Source: an uncultured Corynebacterium sp. (GTDB taxonomy: Bacteria > Actinomycetota > Actinomycetes > Mycobacteriales > Mycobacteriaceae). Taken from it: DNA of 64,000 nucleotides. The stretch lies in assembly GCA_946223355.1 (NCBI GenBank), contig CAMIPB010000002.1, forward strand, positions 75,409 to 139,408, read 5' to 3'. The translations under genes were made by a program, and so were the position numbers. Shown piece by piece: positions 54,325-62,983 of this stretch. The notes below the pieces were generated by a model that worked only from the letters and a program-made list of their open reading frames with translations, made no database searches and had not been told where the DNA came from. Numbering within the stretch: the stretch's first letter is position 1; each line of letters opens with the position of its first letter.

Positions 54325-55995
54325 TTAGCGAGTCAGCTTACGGTGGGTTACGCGAGAAGGACGGGCGGCCTCCTCGCCGAGGCGCTCGATTTTGTTCTTC
54401 TCATAGTCGCCAAAGTTGCCCTCAAACCAGAACCACTGGCCTTCTTTCACGTTGCCTTCCCAGGCAAGGATGTGGGTACAGGTACGGTCTAGGAACCAAC
54501 GGTCGTGCGAGATGACCACTGCACAGCCAGGGAACTTTTCTAGTGCGTTTTCTAGGGAACCGAGGGTTTCAACATCCAAGTCGTTTGTTGGCTCGTCAAG
54601 GAGGATCAAGTTTCCGCCCTCTTTCAAGGTCAGCGCCAAGTTCAAACGGTTGCGCTCACCACCGGACAAAACCTTAGAAGGCTTCTGCTGATCTGGGCCC
54701 TTGAAACCGAAAGCAGACAGGTACGCACGTGATGGCATCTCGTTTTGACCAACGACAATGTAGTCCAAACCACCGGACACTACTTCCCAGACAGTAGCTT
54801 CTGGGTCGATGTTTTCACGATTCTGGTCAACGTAGCTGAGCTTGACGGTATCGCCGACCTCGACAGTGCCGGCATCTGGCTGCTCAAGTCCAACAATCGT
54901 CTTAAACAGGGTGGTCTTACCCACACCGTTAGGGCCAATCACGCCCACGATGCCGTTACGAGGCAACGTGAAGGACAAATCCTTGATGAGTGTGCGTCCG
55001 TCGAAGCCCTTTTCCAGGTTCTTGACCTCAACCACTTTGTTGCCCAAGCGTGGTGGGGTTGGAATCTGAATTTCTTCGAAGTCCAACTTCTTGTACTTCT
55101 CGGCCTCTGCCGCCATCTCCTCGTAGCGCTCCAGACGAGCCTTGTTCTTCGCCTGACGTGCCTTGGCACCCGAACGTACCCAGGCCAGTTCATCTTTCAG
55201 GCGCTTACGCAGCTTCGCGTCCTTCTTGCCAGCAACCTCGAGACGTTCCTGCTTCTTCTCCAGGTAAGTGGAGTAGTTACCCTCGTATGGATACAGCTTT
55301 CCGCGGTCAACCTCACAAATCCAACCAGCTACGTGATCCAAGAAGTAACGGTCGTGTGTCACGGCCAAAACAGCGCCTGGGTAGTTTTCCAGGTGCTTTT
55401 CCAACCACTGAACGGACTCAGCATCCAGGTGGTTTGTAGGCTCGTCAAGCAGCAACAAATCTGGCTCAGAAAGCAACAGCTTTGCCAGTGCCACGCGTCG
55501 GCGCTCACCACCGGAAAGGTTGGTCACGGACTCGTCAGATGGCGGACAACGCAACGCTTCCATTGCCTGCTCAATCTTGGAGTCAACCTCCCAAGCATCT
55601 GCAGCGTCCAACTCTTCCTGCAGCTTGCCCATTTCTTCCATGAGCTCGTCGGTGTAGTTGGTGGCCATCTCCTCAGCAATTGCCTCGAAGCGTTGTTTCT
55701 TTTCGAAGATGTCACCTAGACCTTCTTCAACGTTCTCACGAACAGTCTTTTCCTCATCCAGAGGTGGCTCCTGCAACAGGATGCCTACAGTAGCCCCTGG
55801 ATCCAGGAAAGCTTCGCCGTTGGAGGGCTGATCCAGACCAGCCATGATTTTCAGAATGGAGGACTTACCGGCACCGTTAGGTCCGACCACACCAATCTTG
55901 GCGCCCGGGTAGAAAGCCATGGTGACATCATCCAGGATGACTTTGTCACCAATGGCCTTGCGCACGTTTTTCATCGTGTAGATGAACTCGCCCAT
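54325..55995 (-). CDS. ettA: Energy-dependent translational throttle protein (ABC-F)
   Basis: An ABC-F protein that binds the ribosomal E site and gates the first elongation steps according to the ATP/ADP ratio. The 556-aa product has two ATPase domains. The first has GPNGAGKSSI (~38), LSGGERRRVALAKLL and LLLLDEPTNHLD. The second has GPNGVGKTTLF (~355), LSGGERNRLNLALTL and LILLDEPTNDLD. The arm and linker regions carry RSGAKARQAKNKARL. No membrane domain is present. AGGGGAATC precedes the ATG. Confidence 0.94.
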   Translation of the reverse strand: MGEFIYTMKNVRKAIGDKVILDDVTMAFYPGAKIGVVGPNGAGKSSILKIMAGLDQPSNGEAFLDPGATVGILLQEPPLDEEKTVRENVEEGLGDIFEKKQRFEAIAEEMATNYTDELMEEMGKLQEELDAADAWEVDSKIEQAMEALRCPPSDESVTNLSGGERRRVALAKLLLSEPDLLLLDEPTNHLDAESVQWLEKHLENYPGAVLAVTHDRYFLDHVAGWICEVDRGKLYPYEGNYSTYLEKKQERLEVAGKKDAKLRKRLKDELAWVRSGAKARQAKNKARLERYEEMAAEAEKYKKLDFEEIQIPTPPRLGNKVVEVKNLEKGFDGRTLIKDLSFTLPRNGIVGVIGPNGVGKTTLFKTIVGLEQPDAGTVEVGDTVKLSYVDQNRENIDPEATVWEVVSGGLDYIVVGQNEMPSRAYLSAFGFKGPDQQKPSKVLSGGERNRLNLALTLKEGGNLILLDEPTNDLDVETLGSLENALEKFPGCAVVISHDRWFLDRTCTHILAWEGNVKEGQWFWFEGNFGDYEKNKIERLGEEAARPSRVTHRKLTR

Positions 55996-56121
55996 TGATT
56001 CCCCTTTTTCGTTTCATTGAGGTGTTTTGCAATCAACTCAAAGGGTACATCAGTCGCGTTCACCAGGTACCAGATTGGTACCCCTCCCCAGATTTACCTG
56101 GCCGCTGCCTTTGGTTAACAC

Positions 56122-56793
56122 CTAGACTGCAGCTGGAACCGTGTCATACTGTGGCTCCTCTACTTCATAATCCGGCTTTTCTGACTCTGCTTCTGCCACT
56201 GCTTCTGAGACTGCTTCATCCATCATCTCCGGATTTGGCTGTTGCACCGGTGAGTTTTGAACACGCTGCACCTGCTGCTCCTGCTGATTCGCCTGTGCGT
56301 GCTCCAGAAGCTGCAAGGTGTGAGTAATTTCTTGACCAGCGCCCTGGGCCCTGCCGTATCGGTCATCATCAATAGGCACGCCTTCGTCACCCAGGTTGTA
56401 CATGCCAACGCCTTCTTGGTCGAAAACCTGGTTGAGCTTTTTCGCAGCGATGACAAAGCGTTTAAGATCCAGCCCCACGTGTGCAGCTTTCAGATACATG
56501 CGTGAATTTTTGTTGCCTTCGTTGTCCTGCCACGAATCTAAGACGAGGGATCCAACCACGACGACGGGCATGCCTTTGTGCAAGGACTTGCGCACATTAA
56601 TTGCAAACTGATCCCACACCTCCACGCTGATAAACACGAGATCGTAATCCCGCCATTCCCCTGGCCGATTTTCCTCACGCATACGACGTGAAGACGCGAC
56701 GCTAAATTCACACTTATATTTATCCTGACCAGTACGAACTAGCCGTGGTTCATGGGTGATGTGGCCGGTAACTGTGATTGGTTGCTGAGACAT
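56122..56793 (-). CDS. Single-stranded DNA-binding protein (second type)
   Basis: A 223-aa protein with an N-terminal OB-fold (~1-115: PITVTGHITHEPRLVRTG, FSVASSRRM, VFISVEVW, VVVVGSLVLDSW). A Gln/Glu-rich C-terminal tail (~150-223) ends in acidic residues (DYEVEEPQYDTVPAAV) but lacks the canonical DDDIPF end. Its divergence from housekeeping SSB suggests an accessory or competence-type SSB. It follows ettA on the same strand but starts about 800 nt away from it, with its own AAGGAAG site. Confidence 0.85.
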   Translation of the reverse strand: MSQQPITVTGHITHEPRLVRTGQDKYKCEFSVASSRRMREENRPGEWRDYDLVFISVEVWDQFAINVRKSLHKGMPVVVVGSLVLDSWQDNEGNKNSRMYLKAAHVGLDLKRFVIAAKKLNQVFDQEGVGMYNLGDEGVPIDDDRYGRAQGAGQEITHTLQLLEHAQANQQEQQVQRVQNSPVQQPNPEMMDEAVSEAVAEAESEKPDYEVEEPQYDTVPAAV

Positions 56794-56971
56794 GTTGTTT
56801 TAGACTTCCTTTGCTTCGTAGTAAGTAATCTGTGGCACTAATCCTCATGCCTAGGTGAGCTCACCAAAAGGAAGAAAAACAACGCTGTGGAAAACTGCAG
56901 CAGAATGCTCGCCTATGCGAGTATTTATCTCACAGTTATCCACAGCATCAAAAATAAGGTTGCTGGCTGCC
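56794..56971. promoter_or_regulatory. Intergenic region between ssb and the CopD-CtaG gene
   Basis: About 180 nt containing the ssb promoter on the minus strand. GGTGAGCTCACC (56855-56866) is a 12-bp palindrome that could be an operator. No gene is visible. Confidence 0.35.
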
Positions 56972-59128
56972 TTATCGTCGAACTTGCGTCCTGCCGTCCG
57001 GCCCCTCGCGGTCCTCGGTATCGCCATAGAAATAGCTACGGCGGTGGTATTCAGCCGTAGAATCACCACCACTTAAGTTGGCCAACATCTTGTTGTAATC
57101 ATCTAGGTCCAGGTCCTCGTCGCTGTCCGCGTGGGCGTCAGAAATCTCTGCTTCTTGGCGGTCTTTGCTCAGCCATTCAATAAACAGCGAGCCGAACACA
57201 ATCACCAGCGGGAACTGACCGAATGCCCAGGCAATACCGCCGCCCACTTTCTGGTCATGTAATAGGTCCGGATCCCATGGCAAATCAATCGAGTTGTAGA
57301 ACTGCTCACCCATCACAGTGTTGAGCTGCATCAGGTAGACACCAAAGTAGAGGTGCACTGGCATTGACAAGAACAACACAAACAGGCGCAAGTGCGTCGG
57401 GCGACGGTTCGGGATTGGGTCTGGGCCAATAAGTTCCCAGAAATAAATGTAGCCAGACAGCAAGAACATCGAATTCATCAACAAGTGGCCAGCGTGCTCA
57501 GAGATAGCCAAGTTGTAGAAATCAAACGACATGTAAATGGAATAGAAGATGAACAGGAACTGGATGATGTTAAACGCTGGGTGCGTCAATACACGCAGCA
57601 GTGGCGATGCCAAGAAAGCAGATACCCACTCATGGATTCCCGGTTCCTTTTCGTTGGGCTCGAAGGCTTTAAGTACCAAGCTAAACGGCGCTCCCAGAAC
57701 CAAGAAAACAGGGATAACCATTGACAAAATCATGTGCCCCAACATGTGCATGGAGTACATCGCCGGGAAGTAGATTCCCAGCCCGGAGCTCATCACAAAC
57801 GTCAACCCCAGTGCGCCCAGCATCCACCACACTGTGCGGCGAACTGGCCACGTATCCCCTTTGCGGTTGACTCGCACCAGGCAGTAGGCATACAAGGCCG
57901 CGAGAATCAGGCCGATAGTGCCAAACATGATGTCAAAACGCCACTGAGTAAAAATGCTTCCCCAACCCGGCGGCTGTGTGAGGTTATAGCCGAACTGAAT
58001 CTGCATTGCCGTCAAGTTTGGATCCCGCGGTGGCGGTGGTGGGGTGCGTCCCATTGTGATCGCCACACCGACGGTGGCAGCCATCACCAGAATCTCCACA
58101 ATTGCAATGCGGTTAAACAGCTCCGGGCGGCGCTCAAGTTGCGGGATTGTCAGCTGGCGGTGCGCAAAACCAAACAGCGCTAGCACCAGCGTCAACACCA
58201 TCTTGGCCACGATAACCAACCCGTAGCGGGTGGTAAACAAATCGCTGAGTTCAATTCGAATAACCATGTTGATGATGCCGGATAGCAACATCACTATCAC
58301 CGCGACCAATGCAATAGTCGAGTATCGACGGGTCGCCGTAGCCATGCCTGGCCCCAACCGTCGCACATGCGCCAGCAACGCAATCAGACCGCCTACCCAC
58401 AGCACCATAAAAATCAGGTGCCATAAATAAGAATTGGTTCCGTAATCATGATCGCCGCCCGACGCCGAGTGGCCATCCATACCCAGTGGAACAACCAGCA
58501 GAAGGCTCAACAGGAACAAGAAGGGCTGAGCAATCCAAGACTTAGTCAGCGTTCCGACGACCGCCAGAATCAACGCCACAATTGCTGTCGAAAACCACGC
58601 CACTGAGGTAGACACCTGCGTCATTGCCAACCCCAGCATCTGCGGATCCAGGGTTTTCACAAACGGTGTACCCGAAACATCTGACATCACCAGCGGCACT
58701 TCCAGCATTGCCACTACGAATAGGAACCAGGCCGCGGCCACGCCCATCTTCTGCGCCAAATGCCCATCCACAGTTAGCGCCGCACGGTTAATACGCAACG
58801 CCGTCAGACTCGTCGACTTATTATCTTCTGCGTCATCTGCTGCGTCTTCTGTGTCTCGCTCCGGCATACGCGGGGAGATCAAGAACGCCGAAGCCAAAAA
58901 CGAACCCACAACTACTGCCATCAATACCCACGCCACCGCGCGGAAAAACGGCAGGCCCACCGTTGTGAATCGACCTGGGTCAGGAATGCCCAAGGCGGCC
59001 AGAGAATCCGCCAAAAAGAACATGGAAATTCCGCCGCCAACGAGACCGGCTACAACACACGCAATGAGCACCCACGGCCACGACGCACGCACACGGGTGC
59101 TCGCAGTGTGGTTTTTGGGTTCAGACAT
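56972..59128 (-). CDS. Fused CopD / cytochrome c oxidase assembly (CtaG) membrane protein
   Basis: A 718-aa polytopic membrane protein with about 14 helices. The N-terminal ~370 residues resemble CopD copper-resistance proteins, with His-rich segments such as MDGHSASGGDHDYG and SYLWHLIFMVLWVGG. The C-terminal ~300 residues resemble caa3-type CtaG, with MYSMHMLGHMILSM, HAGHLLMNSMFLLSG and PVHLYFGVYLM. In corynebacteria such a protein is implicated in copper delivery to cytochrome aa3. An acidic C-terminal tail ends the protein. TACACT (59136-59141) ends 7 nt before the ATG, indicating a leaderless transcript. Confidence 0.88.
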   Translation of the reverse strand: MSEPKNHTASTRVRASWPWVLIACVVAGLVGGGISMFFLADSLAALGIPDPGRFTTVGLPFFRAVAWVLMAVVVGSFLASAFLISPRMPERDTEDAADDAEDNKSTSLTALRINRAALTVDGHLAQKMGVAAAWFLFVVAMLEVPLVMSDVSGTPFVKTLDPQMLGLAMTQVSTSVAWFSTAIVALILAVVGTLTKSWIAQPFLFLLSLLLVVPLGMDGHSASGGDHDYGTNSYLWHLIFMVLWVGGLIALLAHVRRLGPGMATATRRYSTIALVAVIVMLLSGIINMVIRIELSDLFTTRYGLVIVAKMVLTLVLALFGFAHRQLTIPQLERRPELFNRIAIVEILVMAATVGVAITMGRTPPPPPRDPNLTAMQIQFGYNLTQPPGWGSIFTQWRFDIMFGTIGLILAALYAYCLVRVNRKGDTWPVRRTVWWMLGALGLTFVMSSGLGIYFPAMYSMHMLGHMILSMVIPVFLVLGAPFSLVLKAFEPNEKEPGIHEWVSAFLASPLLRVLTHPAFNIIQFLFIFYSIYMSFDFYNLAISEHAGHLLMNSMFLLSGYIYFWELIGPDPIPNRRPTHLRLFVLFLSMPVHLYFGVYLMQLNTVMGEQFYNSIDLPWDPDLLHDQKVGGGIAWAFGQFPLVIVFGSLFIEWLSKDRQEAEISDAHADSDEDLDLDDYNKMLANLSGGDSTAEYHRRSYFYGDTEDREGPDGRTQVRR

Positions 59129-59198
59129 GCCCCAGAGTGTAGTGCCCCAATAACTGAACTCCTATCCGGTGGGGTATCATCTCAACGTAAAACTCTTT

Positions 59199-59272
59199 GC
59201 CCCCATAGCTCAGCGGATTAGAGCAACCGGCTTCTACCCGGTGTGTCGCGGGTTCGAGTCCTGCTGGGGGTA
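59199..59272 (+). tRNA. tRNA-Arg (UCU)
   Basis: A 74-nt cloverleaf. The acceptor stem is GCCCCCA/TGGGGGT (one G-T pair), the D-arm GCTC/GAGC, and the anticodon loop CTTCTAC gives anticodon TCT. The T-arm is GCGGG/CCTGC with loop TTCGAGT. The discriminator is A. CCA is not encoded. Confidence 0.93.
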
Positions 59273-59276
59273 CCGC

Positions 59277-59318
59277 AGGTCAGAACACATATTCACTGTG
59301 TTCTGACCTTTTCTTTTT
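59277..59318 (+). terminator. Terminator of tRNA-Arg
   Basis: AGGTCAGAACACA and its perfect complement around a 7-nt loop, followed by TTTCTTTTT. It starts 5 nt after the tRNA-Arg gene. Confidence 0.9.
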
Positions 59319-59431
59319 AGTGCCTGTCCACGTGTTGCCTACTTTGTGTCCACCGTTGCTACCGGCCCCCCTTACTTAAGCCTTTCCTTGTAGCCTAGAA
59401 AGCACGAACGCTACGAAAGGACTTAACCACC

Positions 59432-60253
59432 ATGTCACGCAAGAATGCTCCAGGTTTGCCACTGCCGTCGAAAAGCGCCTACGCGCTGATTACGGGGGCG
59501 TCGCAAGGCATTGGCAAAGCCATGGCCATTGATTTGGCGCAGCGCGGACACAATGTGATTCTCGTGGCGCGCCGGGAGGAAGTACTGCGCGAGATTGCCA
59601 CAGATATAGAGCGGAAATACCAGGTAGACGCCGAGGTACTCGCCGCAGACCTGTCCGTGGAGGGCGACGTCGAGCGCGTGGTGGAGTACATGGCGGATAA
59701 GGAAATCTCCATCATCATTAACTCTGCGGGAATCGCAAGCTTTGGCAAGTTTGTTAACGCAGACTGGGATTACGAAACCAACCAGTACAACCTAAACGCC
59801 ACCGCTGTGTTCCGCTTGACCAAGGCAGCGCTGGACCAGATGATCCCACGTGGCTCAGGCGCTATCTGCAATGTCGGTTCAGCGGCAGGCAACGTTCCTA
59901 TTCCCAACAATGCCACCTACGTGTTTACTAAGGCGGGCGTGAATGCGTTTACAGAAGCGTTGCACTACGAACTTAAAGACACCGGGGTGACCTGTACCCT
60001 TCTTGCGCCAGGCCCAGTTCGTGAAGCGGTGGTCCCAGAAGAAGAACAGTCCATCATCGACAAGGTGGTACCTGACTTCTTGTGGACCACCTACGAATCA
60101 TGCTCCACAGAAACTCTTGAGGCGATGGCAAAAAACAAACGTCGCGTAGTTCCCGGACCGCTATCCAAAGCGATGAATGAGATTTCTGCCTACGCTCCCA
60201 CTGGCCTTCTGGCACCAGTGATGGGTTATTTCTACTCCAAGATGGCGCACTAA
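59432..60253 (+). CDS. cmrA: Short-chain reductase, probable mycolic acid reductase (CmrA-like)
   Basis: A 273-aa SDR probably reducing the 3-oxo intermediate to mature corynomycolate at the cell envelope. It has the NADP motif [14 protein letters not shown] (~20), NSAGIASFG (~97), a catalytic Ser in NVGSAAGNV (~145) and YxxxK in [10 protein letters not shown] (~162). The adjacency to orn and tRNA-His matches Rv2509-Rv2511-hisT in M. tuberculosis, where Rv2509 is the mycolic acid reductase, and CmrA in C. glutamicum. AAAGGA lies before the ATG. Identification rests on synteny as well as motifs. Confidence 0.8.
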   Translation: MSRKNAPGLPLPSKSAYALITGASQGIGKAMAIDLAQRGHNVILVARREEVLREIATDIERKYQVDAEVLAADLSVEGDVERVVEYMADKEISIIINSAGIASFGKFVNADWDYETNQYNLNATAVFRLTKAALDQMIPRGSGAICNVGSAAGNVPIPNNATYVFTKAGVNAFTEALHYELKDTGVTCTLLAPGPVREAVVPEEEQSIIDKVVPDFLWTTYESCSTETLEAMAKNKRRVVPGPLSKAMNEISAYAPTGLLAPVMGYFYSKMAH

Positions 60254-60276
60254 CCCAGCCCACTAGACTGGTAGCC

Positions 60277-60984
60277 ATGACTACGCAGGAACCGGACAAC
60301 GACAATTTCAACAGCACTGACACCACCAGCGGTATCGGTGAAGAATCCGAATCACAGGCAGTGCCCGCCAAGTATGACCGCTTGGTATGGATTGACCTGG
60401 AAATGACGGGCCTAGATCCCAAACGCCACGTCATCGTTGAAGTCGCAGCAATCATCACTGATGCCAACCTCAACATCATCGGCGAGGGCGTGGACCTGGT
60501 GGTTCACGCCACTGAGGACGAGCTCGCAGAGATGGATGCTTTTGTCACCAACATGCACAAGAAATCCGGCTTGGACGTAGAAATCCGCGCCTCACAAACC
60601 TCACTTAAAGAGGCCGAGGATGCCGTCCTGGCACTTATCGCCAAACACTGCGACCCGCAGCACCCTGCTCCCCTGGCGGGTAATTCCATCGCAACTGACC
60701 GCACGTTCATCCGCGAATACATGCCAAGGCTTGACGACGCCCTGCACTACCGCATGATCGATGTCTCCACCATCAAGGAGCTCTCTCGCCGCTGGTTCCC
60801 CCGCGCATACTTCAACCAACCGGATAAGGGCCTTGCGCACCGTGCGCTCGCTGACATCGTGGAGTCCATCCGTGAGCTCGATTTCTACCGCCGCAGCGTA
60901 TTTGTTGAAGATGGCCACCCTACAACCCCAGAAGCAACCACCGCCAAGTCCGAAGCTACCGATGCCTACCAGGCGTTTTTGTAA
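60277..60984 (+). CDS. orn: Oligoribonuclease
   Basis: A 3'-5' exonuclease degrading 2-5-nt RNA fragments and pGpG. The 235-aa product has the DEDDh signature: [21 protein letters not shown] (first Asp/Glu, ~40, shown as adjacent motifs), [15 protein letters not shown] and [12 protein letters not shown] 35-residue Asp/Ser-rich extension precedes the fold, longer than in E. coli Orn. TAGACT (60264-60269) ends 7 nt before the ATG, so the start is likely leaderless. tRNA-His lies 50 nt downstream, as in mycobacteria. Confidence 0.95.
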   Translation: MTTQEPDNDNFNSTDTTSGIGEESESQAVPAKYDRLVWIDLEMTGLDPKRHVIVEVAAIITDANLNIIGEGVDLVVHATEDELAEMDAFVTNMHKKSGLDVEIRASQTSLKEAEDAVLALIAKHCDPQHPAPLAGNSIATDRTFIREYMPRLDDALHYRMIDVSTIKELSRRWFPRAYFNQPDKGLAHRALADIVESIRELDFYRRSVFVEDGHPTTPEATTAKSEATDAYQAFL

Positions 60985-61034
60985 TTTCGCGGTTCTGGGT
61001 TAATCTTAGTTCCGCTGCTTTTACAGCAGGCGAT

Positions 61035-61108
61035 GGTGGCTGTAGTTCAGCTGGTAGAGCACCAGGTTGTGATCCTGGGTGTCGCGGGTTCGAGCCCCGT
61101 CAGCCACC
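61035..61108 (+). tRNA. tRNA-His (GUG)
   Basis: A 74-nt cloverleaf. The acceptor stem is GTGGCTG/CAGCCAC with an extra G at position -1, the identity element of tRNA-His. The anticodon loop TTGTGAT gives anticodon GTG. The discriminator is C. CCA is not encoded. Confidence 0.95.
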
Positions 61109-61120
61109 CCAAAGAAAATA

Positions 61121-61155
61121 AGTCCTGACCAAGATAACCTTGGTCAGGACTTTTT
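61121..61155 (+). terminator. Terminator of tRNA-His
   Basis: AGTCCTGACCAAG and its perfect complement around a 5-nt loop, followed by TTTTT. It ends the orn/tRNA-His region 24 nt before the convergent 61179-61979 gene. Confidence 0.9.
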
Positions 61156-61178
61156 CAATTCTGCGCTAATGATTGTTC

Positions 61179-61979
61179 TTAAGTCCCGGAGATGGTGCTA
61201 TTCACGTAGGTCACGCGGCCGAAGCGGTCGCGGGCGATGTGAAAGTCAACGGACCGGCCGGTCTCGGAAGTAATAGTCCACGCCTTGTCGCACTGGACTT
61301 GACCGTTCTCGGTGTCAGCAACCATCGGTTGAATTTCTTTTACACTCCAGTCAGGGCGAGCGCGGGTGAGGCCATCCATGGACCAGTCCACGTCGTCGAC
61401 GGTGCTCAACAGGCGTGGCAGCTTCGTGCAGAAGGTAGGGAAATCCATCGGCGGCGGAGTCTTGCTGAAATCTTCGACGAGCAGCACCAAACGCGAGCCA
61501 GCTGCGTTGAACGATGGGTGGATATACATCGCATCGGCGCCGAAGATTTCAAAGGCCGCATGCCCAACGTCAGCAGCGACGGACAGCGGCCCCTCGCTCT
61601 CGCCGCCGGGGAAAGGCACGTAATCCACCTCTTTGCGAGTAAACACATAGAGCCCGTTCTGGCGGCCCCACTCGCGCATCGCGGCAGCAACAGACTCTGA
61701 TTCGCCCTCTTCCCAGCGCCACAGAAGCGAGGTTGGTTTAACAGCCACTGAGGCAATAACGTGGCCGCGCGCAGTGATAGAACGGCCGTCGGGAGCTATA
61801 AAATCAATTTGACGACCGTAGTCATTGGCTTCGCACGTGTGGTCCTCACCAAGTTCCTCGGTGAGCCAGTCCATGATCTGCTCGGATCGAGCCTGCGCAT
61901 ATAGCGCGGCATGCTGGCCTACCCGGCGCAGCTGTGGAATACCGGGGCGTGAACGTTGTGGCGAAGAAGTAGAATTCAT
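61179..61979 (-). CDS. Conserved hypothetical protein, possibly DUF6882-like
   Basis: A 266-aa soluble protein of unknown function. SLLWRWEEGESESVAAAMREW (around residue 85, shown as the start of a 20-residue motif) resembles Trp-rich actinobacterial DUF6882 proteins, but I am not certain. There is no signal peptide or membrane segment. The C-terminal part contains two similar beta-rich stretches that hint at a duplicated domain. TAATCT (61987-61992) ends 7 nt before the ATG and overlaps the stop of the upstream gene, so a leaderless transcript from that point is plausible. It faces the tRNA-His terminator. Confidence 0.6.
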   Translation of the reverse strand: MNSTSSPQRSRPGIPQLRRVGQHAALYAQARSEQIMDWLTEELGEDHTCEANDYGRQIDFIAPDGRSITARGHVIASVAVKPTSLLWRWEEGESESVAAAMREWGRQNGLYVFTRKEVDYVPFPGGESEGPLSVAADVGHAAFEIFGADAMYIHPSFNAAGSRLVLLVEDFSKTPPPMDFPTFCTKLPRLLSTVDDVDWSMDGLTRARPDWSVKEIQPMVADTENGQVQCDKAWTITSETGRSVDFHIARDRFGRVTYVNSTISGT

Positions 61980-61984
61980 TGTCT

Positions 61985-62983
61985 CTAGATTAGCGATGCG
62001 AGAAGCTTTTCGTTGTGCAATCGCCCCTCCCTATCTGGCATGTCGCCAGTGACAAGGATTTCTTCCACGTCCAGGTCCTCAGCAATCTGTGCCAGCCGCG
62101 ATTCCACCTCAGACAAGGTTCCTGTGATGTCATGAGCCTGAGCTTGTTCCAGGCGGCTGCGCTGCTGCGCAGTGAGTTTGTCCAGAGCCCCGGTTTCGCG
62201 AAGTTGGCGGGCGGGAATAAGCTTTTCGAACGCACCTGTTGATTGCGCCATGATCTTCGAATAGTTCTCCGGCAGCAGCAAGTCCTGCGCCTGGCTCGCG
62301 GTATCCCCTACAGCGATGTTGAGCGATGAGATTGCGTACGGAGCATCCAACCAGGGCGAAGGCTGAAAGGCTGTACGGTAAGCCTTGAGCGCTGCCTTTT
62401 GCGTTTCGACGGGCCCGCCCACTATCACCCCAATACCGCGCTGGGCGGCAAGAGTCGCGGAGCGAAAACCTGCCAAAATAAATAAAGGCGTGCGGGAGTC
62501 TACCTCCGGGCGCACCTGCACCAGTGGCTTATCCTCATCGCTTCCACGCTGGCCGCGCAGATACCCCAGGAGCTCATCGACGTCCTGCGGGAAGCGGGAT
62601 TTTAGCTCGCGCGGTTCCCCTTGGCGTAGTGCCTGCCGGACGGGGCGGGTAAAGCCCACGGACGAGCCCAGGCCGACGTCGATACGCCCCGGAAACAGGG
62701 CTTCAAGGACACTAATCTGCTCTGCAACCAAGAATGGCGGGTGGTTGGGAACCATGATCCCGGCAGTGCCCACTCGCATGGTGGTAGTGTGCGCAGCCAC
62801 GGCCGTAGCCAGCATCGTGGGCTGTGAGCCAGGAATTCCGGGGACCCCATGATGCTCTGCCACAAAGAAACGGCTAAAGCCAAGCTCCTGAGCTGTGCGC
62901 GCATGGGTGATAACCCCGCGCAGTGTTTCTGCCGCGCTTTCACCCGGGGTGGTTGCTGCGCGATCAAGAAGTGCTAGACGCAT
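61985..62983 (-). CDS. Luciferase-like flavin monooxygenase (LLM class)
   Basis: A 332-aa FMN-dependent oxidoreductase of the bacterial luciferase family, MsnO8-like subgroup. The N-terminus [14 protein letters not shown] is followed by the LLM patterns [17 protein letters not shown] (~38-54), [20 protein letters not shown] and [16 protein letters not shown] (~110). The reduced flavin and substrate cannot be read from sequence. AAGGGC lies inside the preceding L,D-transpeptidase gene, whose end overlaps this one by 20 nt. The two are therefore probably translated together. Confidence 0.9.
   Translation of the reverse strand: MRLALLDRAATTPGESAAETLRGVITHARTAQELGFSRFFVAEHHGVPGIPGSQPTMLATAVAAHTTTMRVGTAGIMVPNHPPFLVAEQISVLEALFPGRIDVGLGSSVGFTRPVRQALRQGEPRELKSRFPQDVDELLGYLRGQRGSDEDKPLVQVRPEVDSRTPLFILAGFRSATLAAQRGIGVIVGGPVETQKAALKAYRTAFQPSPWLDAPYAISSLNIAVGDTASQAQDLLLPENYSKIMAQSTGAFEKLIPARQLRETGALDKLTAQQRSRLEQAQAHDITGTLSEVESRLAQIAEDLDVEEILVTGDMPDREGRLHNEKLLASLI

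Noticed and set aside
54745..55719. A 324-codon plus-strand open frame antisense to ettA
   Set aside because: Fully inside the ABC-F gene, no ribosome site, no family match visible.
61985..62983. The luciferase-like gene as a partner of the CMD/ABC cluster
   Set aside because: Such partners exist in other genomes as I recall, but this gene is 12 kb away, coupled to an L,D-transpeptidase, and has no McbR-type site seen nearby.
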